Source: Lachnospiraceae bacterium UBA3692
Lineage (GTDB): Bacteria; Bacillota; Clostridia; Lachnospirales; Lachnospiraceae
Length of the DNA stretch: 46,365 bases
Direction: 5' to 3'
NCBI GenBank assembly: GCA_002372815.1
Contig: DFIR01000040.1
Coordinates: forward strand, 1-46,365
A program made the position numbers and the translations under genes. Below the pieces are notes generated by a model that was not told where the DNA came from, did not search any database, and saw only the letters and a list, made by a program, of their open reading frames with translations. Below, piece by piece: positions 15,041-23,403 of the stretch (position 1 is its first letter; each line of letters starts with the position of its first letter).

Positions 15041-18000
15041 TCACGCGCTGCGAAGCGTCTCGTTGAAACGCACGAGCAGCTCCTCCACCTTCTCCAGAAG
15101 AAATCTGCTCATGACGCTGGGCGTCCCCGACGGTTTGTACCGGTATTCGAACTGCGGCACGGCTCCTGCGCTGAAAGTGAGCGAACCGGCATAGCCCTCC
15201 AGCAGTCTGGGGATGCGGTCGGCGCGGAGGCCTCTGGCCCTCGGGTTCATCTTGAAGTGCAGCTCGCCCGGGCGGCCCGTGATCTCCTGCACGCCCACGT
15301 AGCCGGCGACCGTGCGGATCAGGGCGATGCGCAGCAGGTTCTCGGCCGGGGCCGGGACGTCGCCGAAGCGGTCCTGCAGCTCCTCGCGCATGGTGTCGCA
15401 GTCCTCCGTGGACGCGATCTCGGCGATCTTGCGGTAGATCTCCAGCTTCTGCTCCTCGTTCACGATATAGTTCTCGGGGAGGAAGGCGTCGGCGTCGAGG
15501 TTGACGCGGACGGGCACCTTCTCCTCATAGTCCTCGCCCTTGGCGCGCTTGACCGCGACGTTGAGCATCTTGCAGTAGAGGTCGTAGCCGACGGCGTTCA
15601 TGTGCCCGTGCTGGGCGCGCCCCAGGATGCTGCCGGCGCCGCGGATCTCCAGGTCGCGCATGGCGATGCGGAAGCCGCTGCCGAGGTCCGTGAACTCCCG
15701 GATGGCCGCGAGGCGCTTCTCGGCGACCTCCTTGAGGACCCGGTCCTTCCTGTACATGAGGAAGGCGTACGCCGTCCTCCCGCTGCGGCCGACGCGCCCC
15801 CGGAGCTGGTAGAGCTGCGAGAGGCCCATCCGGTCGCTGTCGTGGATCACGATCGTGTTCACGTTGGAGATATCCAGGCCGGTCTCGATGATGGTCGTGG
15901 AGACCAGCACGTCGATCTCCCCGCTGATGAAGTCGTACATGATCCGCTCGAGCTCGGACTCCGACATCTTCCCGTGGGCGAAGGCCACGTTGGCCTCCGG
16001 CACCAGGTCCTTGATCTTCGCTGCGATCCGGTCGATGTCCGCGGTGTAATTGTAGACGTAATAGACCTGTCCGCCGCGGGACAGCTCGCGCGAGATGGCC
16101 TCCCGGACCATCTCCTCGTCGTAGGCCATGACGTAGGTCTGGATCGGGACGCGCTCCTCCGGCGCCTCCTCCAGGACACTCATGTCGCGGATCCCCACCA
16201 GACTCATGTGGAGGGTCCTCGGGATCGGCGTGGCGCTCAGGGTGAGGACGTCCACGTCCTCGCGCATCTTCTTGATCCGCTCCTTGTGGTTGACGCCGAA
16301 CCGCTGCTCCTCATCGACGACGAGCAGTCCGAGATCCCGGAACTTCACGTCCTTCGAGAGCAGGCGGTGCGTGCCGATCACGATGTCGACCTTGCCGCTG
16401 CGCAGCCCCGCCAGGGTCTCCTTCTGCTCCGCCGCTGTGCGGAACCGGGACAAAAGGCCGATCGTCACGGGGAAATTGTGCAGCCGCTCCGTAAATGTGT
16501 TGAAGTGCTGCTGCGCCAGGATCGTCGTCGGCACCAGGACCGCGACCTGTTTGCCGTCCTGCACGGCCTTGAAGGCCGCCCGGATGGCGATCTCGGTCTT
16601 CCCGTATCCCACGTCCCCGCAGATCAGGCGGTCCATGATCCGGTCGCTCTCCATATCGCGCTTCGTGTCGGCGATGGCGGTCAGCTGGTCCTCCGTCTCC
16701 TGGTAGGGGAACATCTCCTCGAATTCCCGCTGCCAGACGGTGTCCTTCTCAAATGCGTGGCCTTTGCGGGACTGCCGCTTCGCGTAGAGCTCCACGAGGT
16801 CCTCGGCGACTTCGTCGACGGCCTTTTTGACCCGCGCGCGGGTGTTGGTCCACTCCTGGGTGCCGAGCTTGTTCAGCTTGGGTTTGGCCTCCGTGTCGGA
16901 GGCGGCGTATTTCTGGAGGGAGGACAGGTCCGTCGGCAGCACGTAGAGGGTCCCGCCGCCGCCGTATTCGATGCGGATGTAGTCCTTGGCGATGTGGTCG
17001 ACCTCGACCTTCTCGACGCCTTTGTAGATGCCGATGCCGTAGTCCTCGTGGACGATGTAGTCCCCGACCTTGAGCTCGGAGAAGTGCTGGATGGATTCGC
17101 CCTCGTAGCGGTGGCGTTTTTTCTTCTTCTTTTTCTCAGTGCCGAAGATGTCGGATTCGGTGATGACGCAGAAGCCGATCTCCGGATATTCAAAGCCGTG
17201 CTGGACCCGGCCGTAGGCGGTCATGATCTCGCCGGGCTTCAGGATCCGCCGGGGATTCTCGCTGTAGAAAGCGGTGATGCCGTCATTCGTCAGGTCCTGG
17301 GCCAGGCGCTTCGCCCGCGTGCGGGACGGGGACAGGAGCATGACGCGGCTGCCGTCCTTCCGGTACTTCTGCAGGTCCTTCTCCAGGGTCTCGAAGCTCT
17401 TGTTGTAAGGCGCGACGGTGCGCGCGTGCATGGAGACGGTCTCGGAAGCCCCGAAGCTCCCGCAGCCGTCCGCCAGCTGGGCGATCCCGAGGCGGCGGTA
17501 ATCCAGGGTCTGTGCGCGGACGCTCTCCTCGGAATACAGGAGGTCCATCTGGCCGGGCAGGATGTAGCCCTTCTCGGCGCGGCTGGTCATGCTCTCCCGG
17601 AACTCGGTCTCCACGGCCTCCGCCTGCTGGCGGATCCGGACCGGCTCGTCGAAGAAGAGCATCGTCTCCTCCCTCGGGAAGAGATCCAGAAAGTTCTCTG
17701 TCTGCGGGTAAAAATAGCGGATATAGCTCTCCAGCCCGCTGAAGTCGTGGAATTCCCGCGCCTCCTCGATCATCGCCTCCGTCGAGGTCTTCAGGCGGTG
17801 GGCCTCCTCCGTCCGGAGTTCTTTCCGGAGCCGCTTCTCCAGCTCCTCGCTCTCCTTGCGGATCCTGCGCAAGCCTTCCTGCAGGCGGCGGTCCTCCAGG
17901 ATCATCTCCGCTGCGGGGTAGACGCTCAGGGACTCCAGCTTCTCCAGGGACCGCTGGCTCAGGACGTCGAAGCTCCGGATGGACTCGACTTCGTCGCCCC

Positions 18001-18604
18001 ACAGCTCGATGCGGTAGGGGTTCTCCTCCGTCAGGTCGAAGATGTCCAGGATGTCGCCGCGGACCGCGAACTGTCCGGCCTTCTCCACCTGGAAGTTCTT
18101 CTCGTAGCCCATGGCGACCAGCTTCTCCGCGGCCTCCGAGGGCTCCAGCCTGCCGTGGCGGTCGATCTGCAGCACGTTCTGCCGCAGGGTGTCGAGCGGC
18201 ACCTGCGGCGCCATCAATGCGGCAAAAGTCGTCACCACCGTCGCGGGCCGCCCCTCCATGACCCGCTTCAGGCACCGGATCCGCTCCCGGTCGATCTCGC
18301 GGCTGCGGAGGTCGGCCTGGTAGAAGATCAGGTCCTTGGCCGGATACATGGTCACGTTGCGGTCGTAGAAGGAGTACTCCTGCTGGATCTCCCGCGCCCG
18401 GCGGTCGCTGTAGGTCAGGATCAGCCGGAAGCGCGCATGCGAAGCAAGCGCCTCCTCACGCGACAGGGCGTGTATGAGGTGCTGCTTCTGCGAATCCACG
18501 CATCCTTCCGCGAGTGCGCACGCGCCTGCGGGGGCGAGGGTCTCTATCAGTTTCCGGTACGCCGGCATCTCCGCCAGCGGTGCGGTCAGGGTGGTATGGC
18601 TCAT
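15041..18604 (-). CDS. mfd: Transcription-repair coupling factor
   Basis: A 1187-residue Mfd, full length for the family. It displaces stalled RNA polymerase and recruits UvrA for transcription-coupled repair. Visible parts are the UvrB-like N-terminal domains, the RNA-polymerase-interaction domain (around FSELKVGDYIVHEDYGIGIYKG), the RecG-like helicase with Walker A GDVGYGKTEIA and DEEQRFG, the ISNVNTIVIHDSDRMGLSQLYQ and RGRVGRSGR motifs, and the C-terminal TRCF domain. It starts at ATG 18604. It lies downstream of pth, an order common in Bacillota. The two genes are separated by a complex of three hairpins. Confidence 0.98.
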   Translation of the reverse strand: MSHTTLTAPLAEMPAYRKLIETLAPAGACALAEGCVDSQKQHLIHALSREEALASHARFRLILTYSDRRAREIQQEYSFYDRNVTMYPAKDLIFYQADLRSREIDRERIRCLKRVMEGRPATVVTTFAALMAPQVPLDTLRQNVLQIDRHGRLEPSEAAEKLVAMGYEKNFQVEKAGQFAVRGDILDIFDLTEENPYRIELWGDEVESIRSFDVLSQRSLEKLESLSVYPAAEMILEDRRLQEGLRRIRKESEELEKRLRKELRTEEAHRLKTSTEAMIEEAREFHDFSGLESYIRYFYPQTENFLDLFPREETMLFFDEPVRIRQQAEAVETEFRESMTSRAEKGYILPGQMDLLYSEESVRAQTLDYRRLGIAQLADGCGSFGASETVSMHARTVAPYNKSFETLEKDLQKYRKDGSRVMLLSPSRTRAKRLAQDLTNDGITAFYSENPRRILKPGEIMTAYGRVQHGFEYPEIGFCVITESDIFGTEKKKKKKRHRYEGESIQHFSELKVGDYIVHEDYGIGIYKGVEKVEVDHIAKDYIRIEYGGGGTLYVLPTDLSSLQKYAASDTEAKPKLNKLGTQEWTNTRARVKKAVDEVAEDLVELYAKRQSRKGHAFEKDTVWQREFEEMFPYQETEDQLTAIADTKRDMESDRIMDRLICGDVGYGKTEIAIRAAFKAVQDGKQVAVLVPTTILAQQHFNTFTERLHNFPVTIGLLSRFRTAAEQKETLAGLRSGKVDIVIGTHRLLSKDVKFRDLGLLVVDEEQRFGVNHKERIKKMREDVDVLTLSATPIPRTLHMSLVGIRDMSVLEEAPEERVPIQTYVMAYDEEMVREAISRELSRGGQVYYVYNYTADIDRIAAKIKDLVPEANVAFAHGKMSESELERIMYDFISGEIDVLVSTTIIETGLDISNVNTIVIHDSDRMGLSQLYQLRGRVGRSGRTAYAFLMYRKDRVLKEVAEKRLAAIREFTDLGSGFRIAMRDLEIRGAGSILGRAQHGHMNAVGYDLYCKMLNVAVKRAKGEDYEEKVPVRVNLDADAFLPENYIVNEEQKLEIYRKIAEIASTEDCDTMREELQDRFGDVPAPAENLLRIALIRTVAGYVGVQEITGRPGELHFKMNPRARGLRADRIPRLLEGYAGSLTFSAGAVPQFEYRYKPSGTPSVMSRFLLEKVEELLVRFNETLRSA

Positions 18605-18622
18605 AATATCCTTCCCCCTGCA

Positions 18623-18759
18623 CCCGCAGTCAGCAAATGCTTCGCATCTGCTGACTGCGGGCGGACAGAGGCGCTGCGCGCCTTGTCCGCCCCTGTAAGA
18701 TGCATCTCCGCCTGCCTGAGAGCAAGCTCTCCGTCAGACGGAGACACATCTTACAGGGG
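18623..18759. repeat. Three consecutive long hairpins between pth and mfd
   Basis: Hairpin 1 (18623-18661) is an 18-position stem starting CCCGCAGTCAGCA with one mismatch and a 3-base loop. Hairpin 2 (18659-18693) pairs GGGCGGACA with TGTCCGCCC and has an inner GGCG/CGCC stem. Hairpin 3 (18690-18759) pairs CCCCTGTAAGATG with CATCTTACAGGGG and an inner CTCCG/CGGAG. Adjacent hairpins share bases and so compete. Hairpin 3 covers the pth stop codon (18751-18753). The block fills nearly the whole intergenic gap and could attenuate or process the pth-mfd transcript, or be a compound mobile palindrome. Confidence 0.8.
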
Positions 18760-19338
18760 TGCTGGTTTATTATACATGTTCATAGCCAGATCGATGCCGT
18801 TTTCGGCCCAGCAGGCGGCCGCCTCGGCGGCGCGCTTCACGGCGATGTCCATGGCCTCGCGGTCCTTCTTGCCGAAGTGCCCGAGGACATAGTCCGCAAG
18901 GTCGTAGTCCGGGTCGGGCTTGCCGCCGACACCGATGCGGATCCTGGCGAAGTCTCCGCTGCCGAGCATCTTCACGATATTCTTCAGCCCGTTGTGGCTG
19001 CCGGCGCTGCCCTTCATGCGCAGGCGCAGCTTCCCGACCGGCAGGTCGATGTCATCCGAGATGACCAGCAGGTCCGTCTTTGTGTCGATCTTGTAATAAT
19101 CGGCCACCTGGCGGATCGCCTCGCCGCTGAGGTTCATGTAGGTGAGCGGCTTCATCAGGATCACTTTCTGTCCGCCGATCCTTCCTTTTCCGATGTAGGC
19201 CTTGCCGAAGCGCTCGGGGCCGCTGAACTTATACGCGTCCACCAGCTCGTCGATCACCTCGAAGCCCACGTTGTGTCTTGTATTGTTGTACTGCCGCCCC
19301 GGATTCCCCAGGCCGGCGATCAGGAGAAAAGTATCCAT
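18751..19338 (-). CDS. pth: Peptidyl-tRNA hydrolase
   Basis: A 195-residue essential enzyme that recycles peptidyl-tRNA dropped by the ribosome. The signature GLGNPGRQYNNTRHNVGF spans 9-26, with N12 and the catalytic H22. The substrate-binding blocks MKPLTYMNLSG and DIDLPVGKLRLR, and the tail MKGSAGSHNGLKNI, are intact. The start at 19338 is preceded by GGAAGCGG; the longer upstream frame is not part of the family. It is probably cotranscribed with mfd. Confidence 0.97.
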   Translation of the reverse strand: MDTFLLIAGLGNPGRQYNNTRHNVGFEVIDELVDAYKFSGPERFGKAYIGKGRIGGQKVILMKPLTYMNLSGEAIRQVADYYKIDTKTDLLVISDDIDLPVGKLRLRMKGSAGSHNGLKNIVKMLGSGDFARIRIGVGGKPDPDYDLADYVLGHFGKKDREAMDIAVKRAAEAAACWAENGIDLAMNMYNKPAPL

Positions 19339-19412
19339 TTTTCCGCTTCCTATCCGATTCCTGTTCTGACTTCTTGTCTTCTTATCGCCCCCGCTTTCTG
19401 CGGTCCGCTCTG

Positions 19413-19748
19413 TCACTGCGCGCGGTTCTTCTCCCCCCAGACGCACAGCTGGTCCAGGACCTCCATGAGCGATCTGCCGCGCTCGCTCAGGCCGTATTCC
19501 ACCTTGGGCGGGATCTGCGGGTACTCCCTGCGGATGATCAGGCGGTCCGCCTCGAGCTCCTTCAGGTTGGCGCTGAGCGTCTTGTCGGAGATGTTTCCTA
19601 TATATCTTCTGAGCTCGTTGAACCGCACGGGCTCATACTCCATCAGGCAGTACAGGATCACCATCTTGTGCTTGCCGGAGATCAGTGACAGGGTGTAGCT
19701 GAAGCCGGTGTCCTCGAAATTCGCCTGTTTAATGTACTTGCCGATCAT
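19413..19748 (-). CDS. HxlR-family winged-helix transcriptional regulator
   Basis: A 111-residue MarR-like regulator of the HxlR group. The DNA-binding segment is VRFNELRRYIGNISDKTLSANLKELEADRLIIRR, and the wing ends with VEYGLSERGRSLMEVLDQLC. HxlR proteins sense electrophiles or redox stress and usually act on a divergent oxidoreductase gene. Here that gene is the flavoprotein at 19902, with two overlapping inverted repeats between them. It has no N-terminal cysteine of the redox-sensing type, so its signal is unknown. Confidence 0.92.
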   Translation of the reverse strand: MIGKYIKQANFEDTGFSYTLSLISGKHKMVILYCLMEYEPVRFNELRRYIGNISDKTLSANLKELEADRLIIRREYPQIPPKVEYGLSERGRSLMEVLDQLCVWGEKNRAQ

Positions 19749-19768
19749 CGTATGCTTTCCTCGGAGAT

Positions 19769-19820
19769 AGTACCTTACATGAATGCCGGTACTTGTTTAT
19801 TTTTAAGTGCCGGCTATAAT
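19769..19820 (+). promoter_or_regulatory. HxlR operators over the flavoprotein promoter
   Basis: Two interlocked inverted repeats. AGTACC (19769-19774) pairs with GGTACT (19788-19793), and GCCGGTACTT (19785-19794) pairs with AAGTGCCGGC (19805-19814) with one mismatch. The second repeat ends at a perfect TATAAT -10 box (19815-19820), with TTGTTT 16 bases upstream of it. A protein bound here would cover the plus-strand promoter. The GTAC cores fit known HxlR sites. Confidence 0.65.
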
Positions 19821-19901
19821 TCTATGCAGGAGACCTGTTTCTGTCAATCCGCATATTTTTTCAATTACATCAAAGACTAACAAGGAAAAGAGGAATCTGT
19901 C

Positions 19902-20465
19902 ATGAGAGAAAAACTGAAGATCACGGAAGGAATCTTCCCGATGCCGGTACTGATGGTCGCGACCTATAACGAGGACGGCAGCGTCAACGTCATGAACGCC
20001 GCCTGGGGCACGATGCAGGAGCGCGACACCGTCGCCCTGAACCTGACCGAGTCCCACAAGACCGTGCAGAACATCAAGGCCAGGGGCGCCTTCACCGTGA
20101 GCATCGCCGACGCGGCCCACGTGGTCGAGGCGGATTATTTCGGCGTCGTATCCGGCAACAAGGTTCCGGACAAGTTCGCCCGCTCCGGCCTGACCGCCGT
20201 GAAGGCCGAGACCGTCGACGCCCCCGTCATCCAGGAATTCCCGCTCTGCCTGGAATGCAAGTTCATCGAGTACCAGGCGAATGAATACGGCTGCGGCGTC
20301 ATCGGCAAGGTCGTCAACGTCACCGCCGACGAGCGCATCATGGTGGACGGCCGTCCCGACATGTCCCTCGTAAACGCCATCGCCTTCGACTCTTACACCC
20401 ACGGCTACTACAGGGTCGCGGAGCGCGTCGGAGAGGCCTTCAAGGATGGCCTGAAGCTGAAATAA
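19902..20465 (+). CDS. Flavin reductase-like FMN-binding protein (flavoredoxin type)
   Basis: A 187-residue split-barrel flavoprotein. The N-terminal FMN contact region is FPMPVLMVATYNEDGSVNVMNAAWG, followed by NLTESHKTVQNI and YFGVVSGNKVPDKFAR, typical of the flavoredoxin/FlaRed branch. It probably transfers electrons between NAD(P)H or ferredoxin partners and an unknown acceptor. It is divergent from the HxlR regulator and under its probable operators. The RBS (AAGGAAAAGAGG) is weak but present. Confidence 0.88.
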   Translation: MREKLKITEGIFPMPVLMVATYNEDGSVNVMNAAWGTMQERDTVALNLTESHKTVQNIKARGAFTVSIADAAHVVEADYFGVVSGNKVPDKFARSGLTAVKAETVDAPVIQEFPLCLECKFIEYQANEYGCGVIGKVVNVTADERIMVDGRPDMSLVNAIAFDSYTHGYYRVAERVGEAFKDGLKLK

Positions 20466-20558
20466 TTTCCGCGGGAGACGGTTACAATGTCGTTAAGTTA
20501 AACGTCTCAGCGCGGGATCAGCGCGGGATCCGATCCGCTTCTCTTTGATGCCAGGCAG

Positions 20559-20856
20559 TGCACTATCTTTGCCTGCCTTATCCGGAAGTAGTGCGTTTCA
20601 AAAAATCCGGCACTACGTGTGCTGAGATTTCCGGATAATAGTGCATGGCTTACGGTATTGCGTCCACGTTTATTCTGAATAAGGATCGATTGACATGTTT
20701 ATAACAAAAATGCACTACATTGAAGGCTGATTGCCGGAGAGTAGTGCATTTTTTCTCGGAAAAAGCACTATAATTTTTATTATTCCTTTACCGTAGTGAG
20801 GCAAAAACAAAAAATGCACTATCTTCCTGACATTTTGAGGTTGATAGTGCATTTTT
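20559..20856. repeat. Cluster of TAGTGCA palindromes
   Basis: Three inverted repeats sharing the word TAGTGCA/TGCACTA in 300 bp. The first (20559-20645) is nested: TGCACTAT/ATAGTGCA outside, TTATCCGGAA/TTCCGGATAA inside, GTAGTGC/GCACTAC at the core. The second pairs AAAAATGCACTA (20706-20717) with TAGTGCATTTTT (20742-20753). The third pairs 20809-20823 with 20843-20856. Single copies lie between. The stretch is AT-richer than its surroundings and has no coding frame. It occupies most of the 540-base gap between the flavoprotein and the GntR gene. Left of it are two AGCGCGGGATC direct repeats (20508-20530). Confidence 0.8.
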
Positions 20857-20864
20857 CAAGTCAA

Positions 20865-20883
20865 GTCCCCTGCGCGGTCGTCC
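20865..20883. repeat. REP-variant fragment (GC type)
   Basis: GTCCCCTGCGCGGTCGTCC is identical over 19 bases to 33600-33618 inside the histidine kinase gene. It shares CCCCTGYGYG with one arm of the 27-bp REP. It looks like a partial copy of a GC-rich REP variant. Confidence 0.55.
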
Positions 20884-20899
20884 TGCAATCAAAAAAGTG

Positions 20900-20954
20900 T
20901 TGACATACTTATACAAGTGTATTATTATCCTATTGTACTAAGTGATTAGTACAA
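20900..20954 (+). promoter_or_regulatory. Promoter and operator of the GntR/ABC operon
   Basis: TTGACA (20900-20905), 17 bases, TATTAT (20923-20928): a strong sigma-A promoter. TTGTACTAA (20933-20941), a 4-base gap and TTAGTACAA (20946-20954) form a perfect 9-bp inverted repeat around the start site. A looser ATAC/GTAT dyad lies between the boxes. This is the pattern of an autorepressed YtrA-type operon. Confidence 0.8.
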
Positions 20955-21003
20955 AGATACAATAACGCAGAAGCCAAACTTTTGACAAAGGAATGGTGAC
21001 AGG

Positions 21004-21378
21004 ATGGAATGGAATTTTGAAGCCGGTGTGCCGATCTATCTGCAGCTGATGGACGGCTTCCGGCAGGCGATCGCCCGCGGGGAATATCCGCCGGGACAGA
21101 AGCTGCCGGCAGTGCGCGACCTGGCCGTGGAGGCAGGCGTGAATCCCAACACGATGCAGCGCGCGCTCGCGGAGCTGGAACGGGAAGGGCTTGTCTACAG
21201 TATGCGGACGAGCGGACGATTTGTGACGGAGGACGCGAACGTGCTGGAAACATTGAAGAAAGAGCTGAGTGATGCCTGTTTCGAGGCCATGTATGAGAAG
21301 CTGACGGCGCTCGGCATGACGGAGATCGAGATCCGTGAAGCGCTGGACCGCTGGCTGCTGGACCGCGCCGGAATCTGA
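21004..21378 (+). CDS. GntR-family regulator, YtrA subfamily
   Basis: A 124-residue short GntR protein. The winged-helix block is GVPIYLQLMDGFRQAIARGEYPPGQKLPAVRDLAVEAGVNPNTMQRALAELEREGLV. The short helical C-terminal tail (about 80-124) lacks a ligand-binding domain, as in YtrA. YtrA-type repressors control ABC exporters encoded directly downstream, as here. Only a weak Shine-Dalgarno (AAAGGA further up, ACAGG close by) precedes the ATG. A 95-bp REPIN separates it from the ATPase gene. Confidence 0.92.
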   Translation: MEWNFEAGVPIYLQLMDGFRQAIARGEYPPGQKLPAVRDLAVEAGVNPNTMQRALAELEREGLVYSMRTSGRFVTEDANVLETLKKELSDACFEAMYEKLTALGMTEIEIREALDRWLLDRAGI

Positions 21379-21385
21379 CAGGGTG

Positions 21386-21480
21386 TCACACAGGGGACGG
21401 TTCTCTGTGTGAGAACGCTCCCCGATTGCCAGCAAACCCACACAACACCTGGCTCACACAGAGAACCGTCCCCTGTGTGT
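21386..21480. repeat. REPIN 1: inverted doublet of the 27-bp REP
   Basis: REP at 21386-21412, 41-base spacer, inverse REP at 21454-21480 (last base changed). Each REP is itself a near-complete hairpin: TCACACAG at one end, CTGTGTGA at the other, with G-T pairs continuing inward to the centre. The doublet also folds as one long stem. It begins 8 bases after the GntR stop and ends just before the ATPase RBS, so it can fold in the mRNA between the two genes. Confidence 0.9.
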
Positions 21481-21503
21481 GAAGAGAAAAGAGGAAACAA
21501 AAA

Positions 21504-22217
21504 ATGAATGAATATGGAAACAGGACCCTGCTGCAGTGCGAGAACCTGACCAAGTGCTACGGCTCCACGACGGCTCTGGAACATGTAAACCTCGCGCTGG
21601 AAGGCGGCAGGATCGTCGGGCTGGTCGGCCCCAACGGCAGCGGCAAGACGACACTGATCAAACTGGCGCAGCATCTGCTGACCCCCTCGGAGGGCACGAT
21701 CCTCGTGGGCGGCATGGCCCCCGGCCGAGAGACGAAGGCCATCGTCTCCTACCTGCCGGACCGGGATTTTCTCCCGCAGTGGATGTCTCTGGCGGATGTG
21801 CTGCGGTTCTATGAAGATTTCTACACAGATTTCCGCCGCGACCGCGCGGAGGAAATGCTGGCGAACCTGCAGATCCCGAATCGCACGACGATCAAGAAAA
21901 TGTCCAAAGGTACACGCGAAAAAGTCCAGCTCATCCTGACCATGAGCCGCGACGCGATGGTCTACCTGCTGGACGAGCCCATCGCGGGCGTTGACCCCGC
22001 CGCGCGGGACTACATCCTGCGCACGATCCTCACCAACTACAATCCGGAGGCGCTGGTGCTGATCTCCACGCACCTGATCGCGGACGTCGAGCCCGTGCTG
22101 GATGAGGTCGTCTTCCTCAAAGAAGGGCAGGTCGTGCTTCATCAGAATGCCGACGCGCTCCGCGAAGAGACCGGCAAGAGTGTGGACGGATATTTCCGGG
22201 AGGTATTCAAATGCTGA
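21504..22217 (+). CDS. ABC transporter ATP-binding protein (YtrB type)
   Basis: A 237-residue ATPase subunit. Walker A is GPNGSGKT, the signature loop is the degenerate KMSKGTREKVQL, Walker B is MVYLLDEPIAGVD and the switch histidine is in LISTHLIAD. The degenerate signature (SKGTREK rather than LSGGQ) is usual in the YtrB/EcsA branch of export ATPases. It acts at the cytoplasmic membrane with the permease that follows; their frames overlap by 7 bases, so translation is coupled. Substrate unknown; cell-wall-stress or peptide export is typical. Confidence 0.93.
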   Translation: MNEYGNRTLLQCENLTKCYGSTTALEHVNLALEGGRIVGLVGPNGSGKTTLIKLAQHLLTPSEGTILVGGMAPGRETKAIVSYLPDRDFLPQWMSLADVLRFYEDFYTDFRRDRAEEMLANLQIPNRTTIKKMSKGTREKVQLILTMSRDAMVYLLDEPIAGVDPAARDYILRTILTNYNPEALVLISTHLIADVEPVLDEVVFLKEGQVVLHQNADALREETGKSVDGYFREVFKC

Positions 22218-23029
22218 GCAAACTTTTCAAATACGAGATCAAAGCCGTCGGCCGCATCATGCTGCCTCTCTACGGCGCGTCGCTCCTGAGCGCGCTGGTC
22301 CTGGGCATCATGGCATATTTCAATGAGCGGACAGCCGGTATGGATGTGCCGGTAGCAACACTCGCGATCCTCTTCACCCTGCTCCACATGGCGATCGTGA
22401 TCATGACCTGCGTGCTGTCAGTGACCCGCTTCTACAACAACCTGCTGGGGACAGAAGGGTACCTCATGTTCTCCCTGCCTGCGGGCACACCTGCGCTGGT
22501 CGGCGCCAAGATGCTCAGTGCCGTCTTCTGGTCCTTCATGAGCGTGGTCGCAGGTCTCCTGAGCACCGTCGCCTTTGCGCTGTCATATGGTCTGCCGCAC
22601 CTGAATGAGGAAACGATTGCGGCGCTCTCCGACCTCTTCGCAGAGATCATGAAGCGCCTGCGCCTTGAGCACATCCAGGGAATCGGCCTGGCCTTCCTGT
22701 TCCTGCTGACCGCCATTCTGGCAGCCGCCGGGCTCCTGGCGCGCATCTATGCCGCGCTTGCGATCGGCCACCAGTGGTCCTCCCACCGCATCCTCGGATC
22801 TGTGCTCGCCTTCATCGGCCTCGAGATCCTCGAGAACTGGATCCGCATCTTCCTCTCCCGCACCGGCATAAACACCTACTCCCTCTTCCTTCTGGAGGAA
22901 CTGGACGGATCAACCATGAGCGGCATGACCACCACCCTGCTCGTCACCCTGGCCGTCTCCGCCGTCGTCATCCTCCTCTACGGCATGATCACCAGCGTGC
23001 TCCTGGACCGGAGGCTGAATCTGGAGTAA
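22211..23029 (+). CDS. ABC transporter permease
   Basis: A 272-residue membrane protein with about six hydrophobic segments: two in the first 80 residues, two around 95-130 and 150-180, and two near the end. The pattern and the motif TRFYNNLLGTEGYLMFSLP are typical of ABC-2-like permeases in GntR/YtrA operons. It overlaps the ATPase gene by 7 bases and ends 11 bases before REPIN 2. Confidence 0.88.
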   Translation: MLSKLFKYEIKAVGRIMLPLYGASLLSALVLGIMAYFNERTAGMDVPVATLAILFTLLHMAIVIMTCVLSVTRFYNNLLGTEGYLMFSLPAGTPALVGAKMLSAVFWSFMSVVAGLLSTVAFALSYGLPHLNEETIAALSDLFAEIMKRLRLEHIQGIGLAFLFLLTAILAAAGLLARIYAALAIGHQWSSHRILGSVLAFIGLEILENWIRIFLSRTGINTYSLFLLEELDGSTMSGMTTTLLVTLAVSAVVILLYGMITSVLLDRRLNLE

Positions 23030-23039
23030 AGGCTGAGGC

Positions 23040-23134
23040 TCACACAGGGGACGGTTCTCTGTGTGAGGACACCCTCAAATTGCCCGCAAACCCGCGAAAT
23101 ATCTGGCTCACACAGAGAACCGTCCCCTGTGTGA
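23040..23134. repeat. REPIN 2: inverted doublet of the 27-bp REP
   Basis: REP at 23040-23066 and inverse REP at 23108-23134, both matching the consensus fully, with a 41-base spacer. The spacer shares GCAAACCC and CTGGC with that of REPIN 1. To the right are decayed GGGTGAG and GCGTGAGG words. It lies 270 bases upstream of the RAYT gene and directly after the permease stop. Confidence 0.93.
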
Positions 23135-23304
23135 GGCCCCTGGGTGAGCACCCTGCGTGAGGCCTTGCGACCCCCTCCCTTTTCAAACCCTTCACACCGT
23201 GCTAAAATATTGCGTAGCGTCAGGGGTATCCCGTCAGACTGCCGTCCCGCAGCTGCACCGCACCTCACCTGACTGCCCTAAAAGGAAATATTTCAAGCAT
23301 TTTT

Positions 23305-23340
23305 AACAGGAGATGGCCATCTCCTGTTTTGTGTTTTCTG
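23305..23340 (+). terminator. Perfect palindrome with T-rich tail upstream of the RAYT gene
   Basis: AACAGGAGATGG (23305-23316) is followed directly by its complement (23317-23328), then TTGTGTTTT. It can end transcripts from the ABC operon or attenuate read-through into the transposase gene. Between REPIN 2 and this site (23135-23304) I see only decayed repeat words, including two GACTGCC repeats and a GTCAGG/CCTGAC pair, and no gene. Confidence 0.7.
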
Positions 23341-23403
23341 GGTATCTGCGTTTTGGGTTTTTTCACGATGCAGAAGATTCTGAAGACAGAGAAAAGGAGG
23401 GTC

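Noticed and set aside
15035..18892. A 1285-codon plus-strand open frame
   Set aside because: It runs antisense to mfd in a GC-rich gene; its translation is low-complexity (Leu/Val/Arg/Asp) with no motif and no RBS.
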